DNA of 64,000 bases from Terriglobia bacterium (GTDB lineage: Bacteria > Acidobacteriota > Terriglobia > Acidiferrales > UBA7541). The DNA is taken from the NCBI GenBank assembly GCA_020072785.1, contig JAIQGG010000002.1, forward strand, positions 1,532,697 to 1,596,696, given 5' to 3'. Shown piece after piece: positions 1-8,445 of the stretch (positions are counted from its first letter, which is position 1; every line of letters begins with the position of its first letter). The notes beneath the pieces were generated by a model. That model searched no databases. It saw nothing but the letters and a program-made list of their open reading frames with translations, and had not been told where the DNA came from. The position numbers and the translations under genes were made by a program.

Positions 1-967
1 CCTTCGTAGCCACTTCCTGTTCCAGGCGCCGCAATTCCGTCAAATCCTGAAAATTGAAGACAAAGCCGCTCTGCCGCGGATCCCGCGACCGAAACGGCGA
101 CACGGAAATCCCCAGGAAGCGCTCTTGATCGTCGGCCGTCAGGAATTCGATCTCCCTGCGCGTCACACTGTTCTCCTGCCCTTCCGTCTGTCCCGGCAGC
201 CAGAATTCGGGGAACTTCTCGGCCAGGTTCGCCCCGCGCAGATCCTCAAAGCGATACCCGAGAATTTCTTCGCCCGTGCGGTTCAGGAGCAGGATGCGGC
301 CCTGCAAATCCGTGGTGATCAGGCCGCCGCGCATCGAATGGATGATGTCTTCGGTGAAGTTCCGCAGGTCGAGAAGTTCTTCGCGTTTTTCCTCGAGCTC
401 CTGGCCCTTGGAATAAAGCGACTGCGCAAGCAATCCGGAAAGATAGGCCACCGCGAAGAAGGCCAGAAAATGACTGAGAAACCATAGGCGCAGAGCGGCG
501 CCTGTGGGCGCCACCGCATAGGTCCGCGGAATCTTTTCCGCATAGGCCACCACCGAAAGCACCGCGAGGAGCACCAGGCACAGGCCGGCAGTGACAAAGG
601 CCATGCGCCGGCTGAAGAGAATGCTGGCCACAATAATGACCAGCAGGTAGAGGGAGATGAAATAGCTTTCCTGAACGCCGGTGACGTAGACCACCGCGGT
701 GATCAGCAAAATATCGATGCCTACCTGCAGCGGGGCGTGCCAGCGGGCCTGCGGAACCCAACGCACCAGCAGGGCATACAGGACGCCCAGGGTAATCCAG
801 AAGAGCATGATGATCGGGAGAAGATAACGGGAGAAAACCGAGGCGGGCGCGTACTGCGGCCAGATTACCGCCACGCCCAGAATGAGCACGATCATCATCA
901 GCCGGACGCGTGTCAGCCAGCCCAGCCAATCCCGTGTTGCTTGGGTATGCTCCATGCGCTCCGCCAT
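1..967 (-). CDS. pilS: PilS-type sensor histidine kinase (3' part outside window)
   Basis: This frame is open from about 967 to the left edge, so the kinase core and stop lie outside. I translated it directly: about 200 residues of hydrophobic, multi-pass membrane sequence, then a short charged linker (KGQELEEKREELLDL) and a PAS domain containing TDLQGRILLLNRTGEEILGY. That order matches PilS-family kinases, which pair with the sigma-54 activator PilR to control pilin transcription. It is the last visible gene of a pilB-pilT-pilC-pilS series on the same strand, and pilR would be expected next, outside the window. Two in-frame ATGs are possible, at 967 and 955. The 955 start has GGAG three bases upstream, the 967 start has no clear Shine-Dalgarno. 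The family call rests on membrane plus PAS architecture and position, because the HisKA/ATPase region is not visible. Confidence 0.8.
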   Translation of the reverse strand, partial: MAERMEHTQATRDWLGWLTRVRLMMIVLILGVAVIWPQYAPASVFSRYLLPIIMLFWITLGVLYALLVRWVPQARWHAPLQVGIDILLITAVVYVTGVQESYFISLYLLVIIVASILFSRRMAFVTAGLCLVLLAVLSVVAYAEKIPRTYAVAPTGAALRLWFLSHFLAFFAVAYLSGLLAQSLYSKGQELEEKREELLDLRNFTEDIIHSMRGGLITTDLQGRILLLNRTGEEILGYRFEDLRGANLAEKFPEFWLPGQTEGQENSVTRREIEFLTADDQERFLGISVSPFRSRDPRQSGFVFNFQDLTELRRLEQEVATK

Positions 968-1096
968 TGAAAAAGAATGCCGCTCGCCGGCCGGTCAGGA
1001 ACTGCGATGCAGCCGGAGAAGGCCCGAACTGGGGAGCATTTCTCTTCGGCGCCCCCCCGGCAAGCAGGCGCGCCCGCGACAGTCCGGGGGTTACGG

Positions 1097-2305
1097 CTAC
1101 TTGCTCAGCTTGCCGATCAGCGAGAAGAGCGGCAGGTACATGGATATGACGACGCCGCCGACGACGCCGCCCAAAACCACGATCATGATGGGTTCCATGG
1201 CCGTCAAAAGATCCTTCACCGCCGCGTCCACTTCGTCTTCATAGAAATCGGCTATCTTCTGCAACATGGCATCCATCGCGCCCGTCTGTTCGCCGACGCC
1301 GATCATCTGCGTGACCATGCCCGGGAAAACGTTCGACTCTTTCAGAGGCTCGGTGAGTGTCTTGCCTTCTTCCAGCGACTTGCGCACATTCAGCAGCGCC
1401 TTCTCAATGACCGCATTCCCCGCCGTCCGCGCCGTGATGTCCAATCCCTCCAGGATGGGCACGCCGCTGGCGATCAGCGTCCCCAGTGTGCGGGTGAAGC
1501 GCGCCACACCGATCTTGCGCAGCAACACACCCATGAGCGGAAGCTTGAGCAGCAGGGAATCCAGGTAATAGCGCCCTTGCGGCGTCCCGTACCAGGACTT
1601 GATGCCGAAGAAGGCGCCGACCCCCGCCACCAGGATCATGAACCCGAAGATACTGCCGATGAAGTTGCTCAGACCGATCACGATCTTCGTCGGCAGCGGC
1701 AGATCGACACCCAGACCCAGGAACAGCGTTGCGAAAATCGGCACCACCTTCCACAACAGCAAGATGATGACGCCGCCGGCCACCGAGAGCACACCGATCG
1801 GGTAGACCATGGCCGATTTCACGGCCCGCTGCAGCTTCACGTTTTTTTCGATGTACGTAGCCAGGCGCTGCAGAATGGTGTCAAGAATACCGCCCGTCTC
1901 GCCCGCTTCCACCATGTTCACGAAGAGGGGGTCGAATACCTTGGGATACTGCCGCATGGCCGCGGAAAGAGTCGCGCCACCCTCGACCGCACTGCGCGTG
2001 CCTACCAGCACCTTCTGAAAGGTCGGGTTCTCCTGCTGGCTGGCGAGAATTTCCAGACACTGCACCAGCGGGAGTCCGGCGTCAATCATCACCGAGAACT
2101 GGCGCGTGAAAATCGCCAGATCTTTGGCCTTCACGCCGCCGCCAAATGACGGAAGGTTGAACTCCTTGCCCTTCTCCGACATCTTGGTGGGCGTGATCTG
2201 CTGGCGCCGCAGCAGGGTGCTGAGTTCGTTCTTGTTCGTCGCGGCCATTTCGCCACTCACGGTGGCGCCCGCGCGATTCGTGCCTCGATAGGTAAAAACG
2301 GGCAT
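1097..2305 (-). CDS. pilC: Type IV pilus inner-membrane platform protein PilC
   Basis: A 402-residue protein of the GspF/PilC family, the polytopic inner-membrane platform that couples the PilB and PilT motors to pilus assembly and retraction. It has the usual two T2SF repeats (about residues 70-195 and 270-395), each ending in strongly hydrophobic helices, and the family phrases FTRQFSVMIDAGLPLVQCLE and GVARFTRTLGTLIASGVPIL. The N-terminus has the typical PilC opening, MPVFTYRGTNRAG. Length is normal for the family. It lies 62 bases downstream of pilT on the same strand and 129 bases ahead of pilS, and is probably co-transcribed with the motor genes. Confidence 0.95.
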   Translation of the reverse strand: MPVFTYRGTNRAGATVSGEMAATNKNELSTLLRRQQITPTKMSEKGKEFNLPSFGGGVKAKDLAIFTRQFSVMIDAGLPLVQCLEILASQQENPTFQKVLVGTRSAVEGGATLSAAMRQYPKVFDPLFVNMVEAGETGGILDTILQRLATYIEKNVKLQRAVKSAMVYPIGVLSVAGGVIILLLWKVVPIFATLFLGLGVDLPLPTKIVIGLSNFIGSIFGFMILVAGVGAFFGIKSWYGTPQGRYYLDSLLLKLPLMGVLLRKIGVARFTRTLGTLIASGVPILEGLDITARTAGNAVIEKALLNVRKSLEEGKTLTEPLKESNVFPGMVTQMIGVGEQTGAMDAMLQKIADFYEDEVDAAVKDLLTAMEPIMIVVLGGVVGGVVISMYLPLFSLIGKLSK

Positions 2306-2367
2306 GTTCGTACCCCTCCTCAGTTACCGCACTCGGTTCGCCCAGACAATTCTGGACGTAAACCGGT

Positions 2368-3486
2368 TTACCGCCGCCCCGTGGGAGCTTTCATACCGCC
2401 GTTCGGACTTGACGCCACCCCACGGTTGATCATGTCCTGCAGTTCGTCCTGGTTGGACGATCGCGAGATAGCCGTTTCCAGGGAAATCTGTTTCTGAAAA
2501 TAGGCGTTCGCCAGGCTCTGGTTAAATGTCTGCATGCCCGAGGTGCCGGTACCCGTCTGCATGGAGGAATAGATCTGATGGATCTTGTCCTCGCGGATCA
2601 GGTTGCGGATGGCCGGAGTCGGCACCAGGATTTCCATCACCATCAAGCGGCCCCGCCCATCCACGCGCGGCAGCAGCGCCTGACAGAGCACCCCTTCCAG
2701 CACCATGGAGAGCTGCGCGCGGATCTGCGGCTGCTGGTGGGACGGAAAGACGTCAATGATGCGGTTGATGGTCGAAGCGGCTGAATTGGTGTGCAGCGTC
2801 GCAAAGGTCAAGTGACCCGTTTCCGCGATGCGCAGCGCCGACTCGATGGTTTCCAGGTCGCGCATTTCGCCGATGAGCACCACGTCGGGATCTTCACGCA
2901 GCGCGGCGCGCAGCGAATTGGCAAAGGAATGCGTATCCGAGTGAATTTCGCGCTGATTCACCAGGCACTTCTTGTGGTTGTGCAGGAACTCGATGGGGTC
3001 CTCGACCGTGATCATGTGCTCTTCGCGCTCGCTGTTGATCTTGTCGAGCATGGCGGCGAGCGTGGTGGACTTCCCGGACCCGGTCGGACCGGTCACCAGA
3101 ACCAGGCCGCGCGGCTTTTCGCACATGGTCTTGATGATCGGCGGCAAACCCAGGGCTTCGAAGTTCTTGATCTCCCAAGGAATGGTACGGAACACGGCCG
3201 CGACCGCGCCGCGTTGATTGAAGATGTTGCCGCGGAAACGCGCGATATTCTTCAAGCCGAAGGAAAAGTCGAGTTCCAGGTTCTCCTCGAAACGGTGTTT
3301 CTGCGCGTCGGTGAGCACGCTGTAGGCCAGCGACTTGGTATCCGCGGCGGTCAGCGGCGGCATATCCAGCGGCTTCAGATGGCCATGCACACGGATGCGC
3401 GGCGGGCTGTTGGTGGTGATGTGCAGGTCGCTGCCGCCCATCTCGATCATCTTCTTCAGCAATTCACTCAGCGTAATTCCAGCCAT
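2368..3486 (-). CDS. pilT: Type IV pilus retraction ATPase PilT
   Basis: A 372-residue hexameric AAA-type secretion ATPase that powers pilus retraction from the cytoplasmic face of the inner membrane. Visible motifs are Walker A GPTGSGKST, the Asp box region ITVEDPIEF, the Walker B region DVVLIGEMRD and the His-box GHLTFATLHT. The PilT-specific motif AIRNLIREDK near residue 290 separates it from PilB and PilU. It starts with ATG 18 bases downstream of the pilB stop and lies 62 bases ahead of pilC, so the three are likely one transcript. The C-terminal 20 residues are Ser/Gly/Lys rich and probably unstructured. Confidence 0.96.
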   Translation of the reverse strand: MAGITLSELLKKMIEMGGSDLHITTNSPPRIRVHGHLKPLDMPPLTAADTKSLAYSVLTDAQKHRFEENLELDFSFGLKNIARFRGNIFNQRGAVAAVFRTIPWEIKNFEALGLPPIIKTMCEKPRGLVLVTGPTGSGKSTTLAAMLDKINSEREEHMITVEDPIEFLHNHKKCLVNQREIHSDTHSFANSLRAALREDPDVVLIGEMRDLETIESALRIAETGHLTFATLHTNSAASTINRIIDVFPSHQQPQIRAQLSMVLEGVLCQALLPRVDGRGRLMVMEILVPTPAIRNLIREDKIHQIYSSMQTGTGTSGMQTFNQSLANAYFQKQISLETAISRSSNQDELQDMINRGVASSPNGGMKAPTGRR

Positions 3487-3504
3487 ACCGGTCTTGCCCC
3501 CGTT

Positions 3505-5226
3505 CTAGAGAACCGTTTCGCGCAGCACTTCTTCCAGTGTCGTCACGCCGGCGGCCGCCTTGATCAAGCCGCTGCGCCGCAAGGTGATCATTCCTGTTTC
3601 GACCGCTTTCTTCTTCAACTCCAGCGCCGAAGCGCCGACGAGAATTAACTCCTTCAGCTCGTCGGTGATCTCCATGACCTCATAGAGGCCCGCGCGTCCC
3701 TTATACCCGCCCTTATTGCAGTTCGAGCAGCCCTTGCCGTGATAGATCTTCGTCTTCTTGGCCTCTTCCGGCGAATAGCCGGCGTCGATCAGCGCCTGCT
3801 CCGGAATATCCAGCACTTCCTTGCAGTTCGCGCAGATGCGCCGCACCAGGCGTTGCGCGCAGATCAGGTTCACCGACGTGGCCACCAGGAAAGGCTCGAT
3901 GCCCATGTTCATCATGCGGCTGATGGTCGACGGAGCGTCGTTGGTGTGCAGCGTGGAGAGTACCAAGTGGCCCGTCAGAGCGGCTTTGACCGCGATTTCC
4001 GCCGTCTCGAAGTCGCGGATCTCTCCCACCAGAATGATGTTGGGGTCCTGGCGCAGGAAGGCGCGGAGGGCGGCGGCGAAGTTCAGTCCGATCTGCTCTT
4101 TCATCTGTACCTGATTGACGCCCTGCAACTGAAACTCCACCGGGTCTTCCGCGGTCATGATGTTGGTTTCAACGGTATTGAGCTTGGCCACCGAGGAATA
4201 CAGGGTATTCGTCTTGCCCGAGCCCGTCGGGCCGGTAACCAGTACCATGCCGTAGGGCCGCAGAATGTTGCGTTCGAATTTGGCCAGCGATTCCGCCTCG
4301 AAACCCAGCTTGGTCATGTCCAGGCGCAAGTTCTCTTTGTCCAGCAACCGGAGAACGATCTTCTCGCCGTAGAGCGTGGGCACCGAGGAAACGCGGAAGT
4401 CCAGTTCCTTCTTCTTTCCGTCGGCCTTGTACTTGATCATGATGCGCCCATCCTGCGGGAGGCGCTTTTCCGCGATGTCCAGCTTGGCCATGATCTTCAT
4501 GCGGCTGGTAATGGCGTCCTTCACGCGCATCGGCGGAGTCATCACCGTCTGCAGAACGCCGTCCACTCGATACCGCACGCGCATCTCCATCTCGTACGGC
4601 TCGACGTGGATGTCGCTGGCGCCCATCTTCACCGCGTTGGTCAGAATCATGTTGACCAGCTTGATGATGGGAGCTTCTTCGGCGACGCGTTCCAGTGCGG
4701 ACGCGTCCATCTCCGCTTCTTCGGCGGCCAGCTCGACGTCCTGCTCCTCCTCATCCACCAGCTCGCTCATCATCCTGCTGAGATCTTCCTGCTGCGCATT
4801 CGACGCCCCGTAGAAGCGGGCAATGGCTTCCGCGATGGCGGATTCCGACGCGACTACCGGCTCCACGTTGAAGCCGGTCATGAACTTGATATCGTCCATG
4901 GCGAAGACGTTGGTGGGGTCGGTCATCGCGATGGTCAAAACAGAGCCCACGCGGGAAAGCGGGATAACCTGGTAGCGCGTAGCGGTATCCTGCGGAATCA
5001 GCTTGATCACCGTCGGGTCAATCTCATAAAACTTCAAGTTGATTGAGGGAACGCCGTATTGCCGGGACAACACACCCGTGATGTCGTCGTCGGTGATGAA
5101 ACCCAGCTTGGCCAGACAGCTACCGAGCTTGCCGCCGTTCGTGCGCTGATGGTCCAGGGCTTTCTGCAGCTGTTCCTGGGTGATCAGGCTTTCCTTAATT
5201 AGTATTTCGCCGAGCCGGACAGACAT
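3505..5226 (-). CDS. pilB: Type IV pilus assembly ATPase PilB
   Basis: A 573-residue GspE/PilB-family extension motor. The N-terminal ~150 residues form an MshEN/GspE_N domain (MSVRLGEILIKESLITQEQL), a fold that binds cyclic di-GMP in some PilB/MshE relatives; binding here is not shown. The ATPase core has Walker A GPTGSGKT, ILVGEIRD and GHLVLSTLHTNDAPST. Near the C-terminus is the zinc tetracysteine of this family, as CANC and CSNC. An acidic linker (residues about 150-175) follows the N-domain. It is the first gene of the minus-strand pilus block; GGGGAG lies 8-13 bases ahead of the ATG. Confidence 0.96.
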   Translation of the reverse strand: MSVRLGEILIKESLITQEQLQKALDHQRTNGGKLGSCLAKLGFITDDDITGVLSRQYGVPSINLKFYEIDPTVIKLIPQDTATRYQVIPLSRVGSVLTIAMTDPTNVFAMDDIKFMTGFNVEPVVASESAIAEAIARFYGASNAQQEDLSRMMSELVDEEEQDVELAAEEAEMDASALERVAEEAPIIKLVNMILTNAVKMGASDIHVEPYEMEMRVRYRVDGVLQTVMTPPMRVKDAITSRMKIMAKLDIAEKRLPQDGRIMIKYKADGKKKELDFRVSSVPTLYGEKIVLRLLDKENLRLDMTKLGFEAESLAKFERNILRPYGMVLVTGPTGSGKTNTLYSSVAKLNTVETNIMTAEDPVEFQLQGVNQVQMKEQIGLNFAAALRAFLRQDPNIILVGEIRDFETAEIAVKAALTGHLVLSTLHTNDAPSTISRMMNMGIEPFLVATSVNLICAQRLVRRICANCKEVLDIPEQALIDAGYSPEEAKKTKIYHGKGCSNCNKGGYKGRAGLYEVMEITDELKELILVGASALELKKKAVETGMITLRRSGLIKAAAGVTTLEEVLRETVL

Positions 5227-5321
5227 CCAGCACTCCCCGGGTTCTGCACCCGAGGCTAACCTTAGCAGAGGGGAGACGACGTCAAAGGGACAAATTCGGC
5301 TCTCGTTCTGTAAGGGCTAAC

Positions 5322-5341
5322 ACCTGTCCGGAAGAACAGGT
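5322..5341. repeat. Inverted repeat between pilB and the divergent glycosylase gene
   Basis: ACCTGT (5322-5327) and ACAGGT (5336-5341) form a perfect 6-bp inverted repeat with an 8-base loop in the 180-base divergent intergenic region. It could be a protein-binding site serving either gene. Nothing else supports a function. Confidence 0.3.
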
Positions 5342-5370
5342 CGCTTTGTCCGCGCGCAAAAGTGTCATTC

Positions 5371-5399
5371 TTGACTTGCCTCGAAGTGACAGTTATCGT
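5371..5399 (+). promoter_or_regulatory. Candidate sigma-70 promoter for the glycosylase-ntrY-ntrX genes
   Basis: TTGACT (5371-5376), a 17-base spacer and TATCGT (5394-5399). The -35 matches consensus at 5 of 6 positions; the -10 is weaker. Predicted start of transcription is near 5406, almost at the first codon, which would give a leaderless mRNA. Confidence 0.4.
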
Positions 5400-5407
5400 G
5401 CGTGGAG

Positions 5408-6193
5408 ATGTCCCACTTCGTGTCACTGCCGGATTTCGACACTCGCCTGACCAAAAGTGTCCATCCTCCGGCGCGCCCTTCCCTTCTTGTCCACCCCCTG
5501 CTTTCCTACTACGACGTGCTCTTTGCCGCGCTGGGTCCGCAGTATTGGTGGCCCGGGCGCACATCTTTTGAAGTCATCGTGGGCGCCATCCTGACGCAGA
5601 ACACTTCGTGGCCTAACGTCGAACGTGCCATCGTCAATCTGCGCCGCGAAAAATTGCTGCGCCCGGTTGGGCTCGAACGCGTCTCCACGGCGAAACTGGC
5701 CCGCTGCATCCGCCCCTCCGGTTATTTCCGCCAGAAAGCGCGGAAGCTGAAAGCCTTCGTCCGCTTTCTGCGCAAAGAATTCGGCGGCTCGCTGGCGCGC
5801 ATGTTTCGCACGCCCACCGCGGAACTTCGCGAGCGCCTGCTGGGTATTTACGGCATCGGCCCGGAGACCGCCGACTCCATCCTTCTCTACGCCGGCGCGC
5901 ATCCCGTCTTCGTCGTGGACGCTTACACACGGCGCATCCTCGAGCGCCACGGCCAGGCGCTGCCCCGCGACCCCTACGAGCAGCTCCGCGCGCAGTTCGA
6001 ACGGCACCTCCCGCGCCGCGTTCCGCTCTATAACGAATACCACGCGCTGATCGTGCGCACGGGCAAGGACTGGTGCCGCAAAACCAATCCCCGCTGCGCT
6101 GTATGCCCCTTACGTTCTTTTTTGCCGCAACCCGGCGCCACCCGCATCCTTTCTCCCGCACGTGCAGGCAAAAGAGCGGTTGGAGCTTCATGA
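5408..6193 (+). CDS. Endonuclease III-like helix-hairpin-helix DNA glycosylase, atypical
   Basis: About 261 residues, HhH-GPD superfamily of base excision repair. The conserved fold signature is clear: GAILTQNTSWPNVERAI, the hairpin LGIYGIGPETADSILLYA and the catalytic aspartate in VVDAYTRRI. Two features differ from classical Nth. The Lys of the bifunctional enzyme (GRKTAN in E. coli) is Glu here (GPETAD), which predicts a monofunctional glycosylase. The C-terminal iron-sulfur loop shows only three of four cysteines (C-x6-C-x2-C, then Leu in the fourth position). This resembles the 3-methyladenine-glycosylase-like branch of the family, but the substrate cannot be read from sequence. The first ATG is 5408, with a GTG at 5402 in frame. 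It overlaps the next gene by 4 bases (ATGA). Confidence 0.85.
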   Translation: MSHFVSLPDFDTRLTKSVHPPARPSLLVHPLLSYYDVLFAALGPQYWWPGRTSFEVIVGAILTQNTSWPNVERAIVNLRREKLLRPVGLERVSTAKLARCIRPSGYFRQKARKLKAFVRFLRKEFGGSLARMFRTPTAELRERLLGIYGIGPETADSILLYAGAHPVFVVDAYTRRILERHGQALPRDPYEQLRAQFERHLPRRVPLYNEYHALIVRTGKDWCRKTNPRCAVCPLRSFLPQPGATRILSPARAGKRAVGAS

Positions 6194-8424
6194 GCCCGAT
6201 GAATTTCAAGCAACGCCTGCGTCTGGCGGTTGGCGGCGTCCTCCTGACGCTGCTGCTTGCCGCCGTTTTCACCCTCGGCTCGCTGGATATGCCTTTCGAG
6301 CCCAAGACCTGGCCGCAGGTCCTGACCCTCTACGCCGTGTCCAGCTTCATCACCGCGGCTCTGATCGTCTTCGGGCTGGTGCTGATGCGCACGGTTCTGC
6401 GCCTGTGGAACGAGCGCAACAAACAGCAGCTTGGTGCGCGCTTCAAGACCAAGATGGTTCTGGGCGCGATGGTCATCTCCCTGCTGCCCATCTTTTTCAT
6501 GTTCATCGTCAGCTACTCGCTCCTCAACCGTACCCTGGCGCGCTGGTTTCCCCGCCCGCTGGAACTCGCCGTTCAGGAGACCCGGGAGTTGCTCGCCGAT
6601 TTCGGCAGGGTGCAGTTGCAGCGCATGAACGATCTGGGAGCTGCCGCGGTTGCTTCCTCCGGTTCTTCGGCCACGAAGGGACCAGCATCGCAACCCGGGG
6701 AGTGGCCCGCGCGAGCCGTTGCTATGGGCGCGGATGCTGCCTGGCTGCTGCACGAAGATGGCAGCATGTCCCATGTGCTGCGCCGCGTTTCCCCGGCGCC
6801 CAACTCCACGCAAACCGCCATCCCTCTCGCGGTCACGCCGCGGCGGGCCCGCACGCTGCCCAGCGGCGCGCAGATCTGGCTTCTGGGACAGGAAACCTAC
6901 ATCGGGAACACCCCGCTGCCTTCCCCAAACGCCGCGGTGCTGGTGGTAGCGCGCCGCCTCCCCCAGAATTTCCTTCAGCGCTACGCGGAAGTGGACAAGC
7001 AGTCCCTGGCCTACGGTTACGAAAAGCAGCATCTGCGCGCCCTCAAGACGCAGATGCTGCAGATCCTTCTACTCTTCACCCTGCTTCTGCTCTTCGCCGC
7101 GTTGTGGATGGCCCTCTTTCTCGCCAAGCAGGTCACCGTCCCCATTCAGGCCCTGGCCGAAGGCACCCGGGAAATCTCCTCCGGCAATTTCGACTACCAG
7201 GTCCCCGAACAGGCGCAGGACGAACTCGGCGTGCTGGTGCGCTCCTTCAACGCCATGACTACCCAGTTGCGCGACAGCCGCCGCCAGATCGACGAATTCA
7301 CGCGCAGCCTGCAGCAGGCCGTTCAGGAGTTGGAGCGCCGCCGCCAGCTCATGGAGACGATTCTGGAGAACATCCCCACCGGGGTCATTTCGCTGGACGC
7401 CAGCGGCGCCGTTCTGCGCACCAATCCGGCCATGACCCGCATCACCGGGGAGGCTGCGGGAAACGCGCAGAACCTGGAACAGCTGTTGGGGCCGGACGCG
7501 GCCCGCTTGGTGCACAATCTGATGCGCCGCGCCCAGCGCATGGGCGTGGTCACACGGGAGATCGAGCTGATCGTGCAGGGCCGCGTGCTGCACGCCGCGG
7601 TCACGGTGAGTTCGCTGGGGCCGCGCCGCGCCAATACCGGCTACGTCGTGGTTCTTGACGATCTCACCGAAGTGCTGCGCGCCCAGAAATCGGCGGCCTG
7701 GCAGGAAGTGGCCAAGCGCATCGCGCATGAAATCAAGAATCCCCTGACGCCGATCCAGCTATCCGCCCAGCGTTTGACCCGCTTCCTGGAGCGCCGCGGC
7801 GCCCAGCCCGGCGCGCCAGCCGAGCGCGATCCGGAGCTGGCCAGGCTGGTGCAGGAATGTTCGCAGCTCATCGAACGCGAAGTCGCCACCCTGGCTTCCC
7901 TGGTCAACGAGTTTTCCCAGTTTGTGCGTTTCCCCACCGCCAAGCTCGGCCCCACGGACGCCAATCAGGTGATCCGCGAGGCTCTCGAGGTCTTCGCCGG
8001 GCGGCTCGACGGCGTCTCCGTGCAGACGCAACTGGAAGTCCATCTTCCCGCCGTGCGCGGGGACGGCGGACTGCTCCGCAGCGTCTTCGTCAATTTGATT
8101 GACAACGCCGCGGAAGCCCTGGAGAACGCCCGGGTCAAACAGATCCGCATCGCCACCCGCGCGATCCCCGACGCCGAAATGGTGGAGATCCGCATCGAAG
8201 ACACCGGCCACGGCATCTCTCCGGAGGACAAGGACAAGCTTTTCCTGCCCACGTTTTCGACCAAGGAACGCGGCACGGGCCTGGGTCTGGCCATCGCCGC
8301 GCGCATCATTGCCGAACATGGCGGTACAATCCGTGTGGAGGATAATCGTCCGGTCGGCTCGCGTTTTTTTATTGAGCTTCCGGTGATCGAGCCCGTTCCG
8401 GCCCCGTCCGGAGAAGGCGTGTGA
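6190..8424 (+). CDS. ntrY: NtrY-like membrane sensor histidine kinase
   Basis: About 744 residues. Two hydrophobic stretches near residues 10-70 and one near 100-120 precede a ~180-residue extracytoplasmic region; another helix near residues 285-310 leads into HAMP (around 310-365), PAS (around 385-480), HisKA and HATPase_c. The H-box HEIKNPLTPIQLSAQRL is the NtrY signature. The N (LIDNAAEAL), G1 (IEDTGHGI), F (KLFLPTFSTK) and G2 (GTGLGLAIAARI) boxes are intact, so it should be active. Its partner is the response regulator 21 bases downstream. The ATG at 6190 overlaps the glycosylase stop and has GGAG four bases upstream; an in-frame upstream extension exists but is coding for the glycosylase in another frame. 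The stimulus is unknown; nitrogen control is only an analogy. Confidence 0.93.
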   Translation: MSPMNFKQRLRLAVGGVLLTLLLAAVFTLGSLDMPFEPKTWPQVLTLYAVSSFITAALIVFGLVLMRTVLRLWNERNKQQLGARFKTKMVLGAMVISLLPIFFMFIVSYSLLNRTLARWFPRPLELAVQETRELLADFGRVQLQRMNDLGAAAVASSGSSATKGPASQPGEWPARAVAMGADAAWLLHEDGSMSHVLRRVSPAPNSTQTAIPLAVTPRRARTLPSGAQIWLLGQETYIGNTPLPSPNAAVLVVARRLPQNFLQRYAEVDKQSLAYGYEKQHLRALKTQMLQILLLFTLLLLFAALWMALFLAKQVTVPIQALAEGTREISSGNFDYQVPEQAQDELGVLVRSFNAMTTQLRDSRRQIDEFTRSLQQAVQELERRRQLMETILENIPTGVISLDASGAVLRTNPAMTRITGEAAGNAQNLEQLLGPDAARLVHNLMRRAQRMGVVTREIELIVQGRVLHAAVTVSSLGPRRANTGYVVVLDDLTEVLRAQKSAAWQEVAKRIAHEIKNPLTPIQLSAQRLTRFLERRGAQPGAPAERDPELARLVQECSQLIEREVATLASLVNEFSQFVRFPTAKLGPTDANQVIREALEVFAGRLDGVSVQTQLEVHLPAVRGDGGLLRSVFVNLIDNAAEALENARVKQIRIATRAIPDAEMVEIRIEDTGHGISPEDKDKLFLPTFSTKERGTGLGLAIAARIIAEHGGTIRVEDNRPVGSRFFIELPVIEPVPAPSGEGV

Positions 8425-8445
8425 CGCGGGCCTAGCCCGAAACCC

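Noticed and set aside
977-5046. Plus-strand frames of several hundred codons opposite the pil genes
   Set aside because: Antisense to pilC, pilT and pilB, which are unambiguous.
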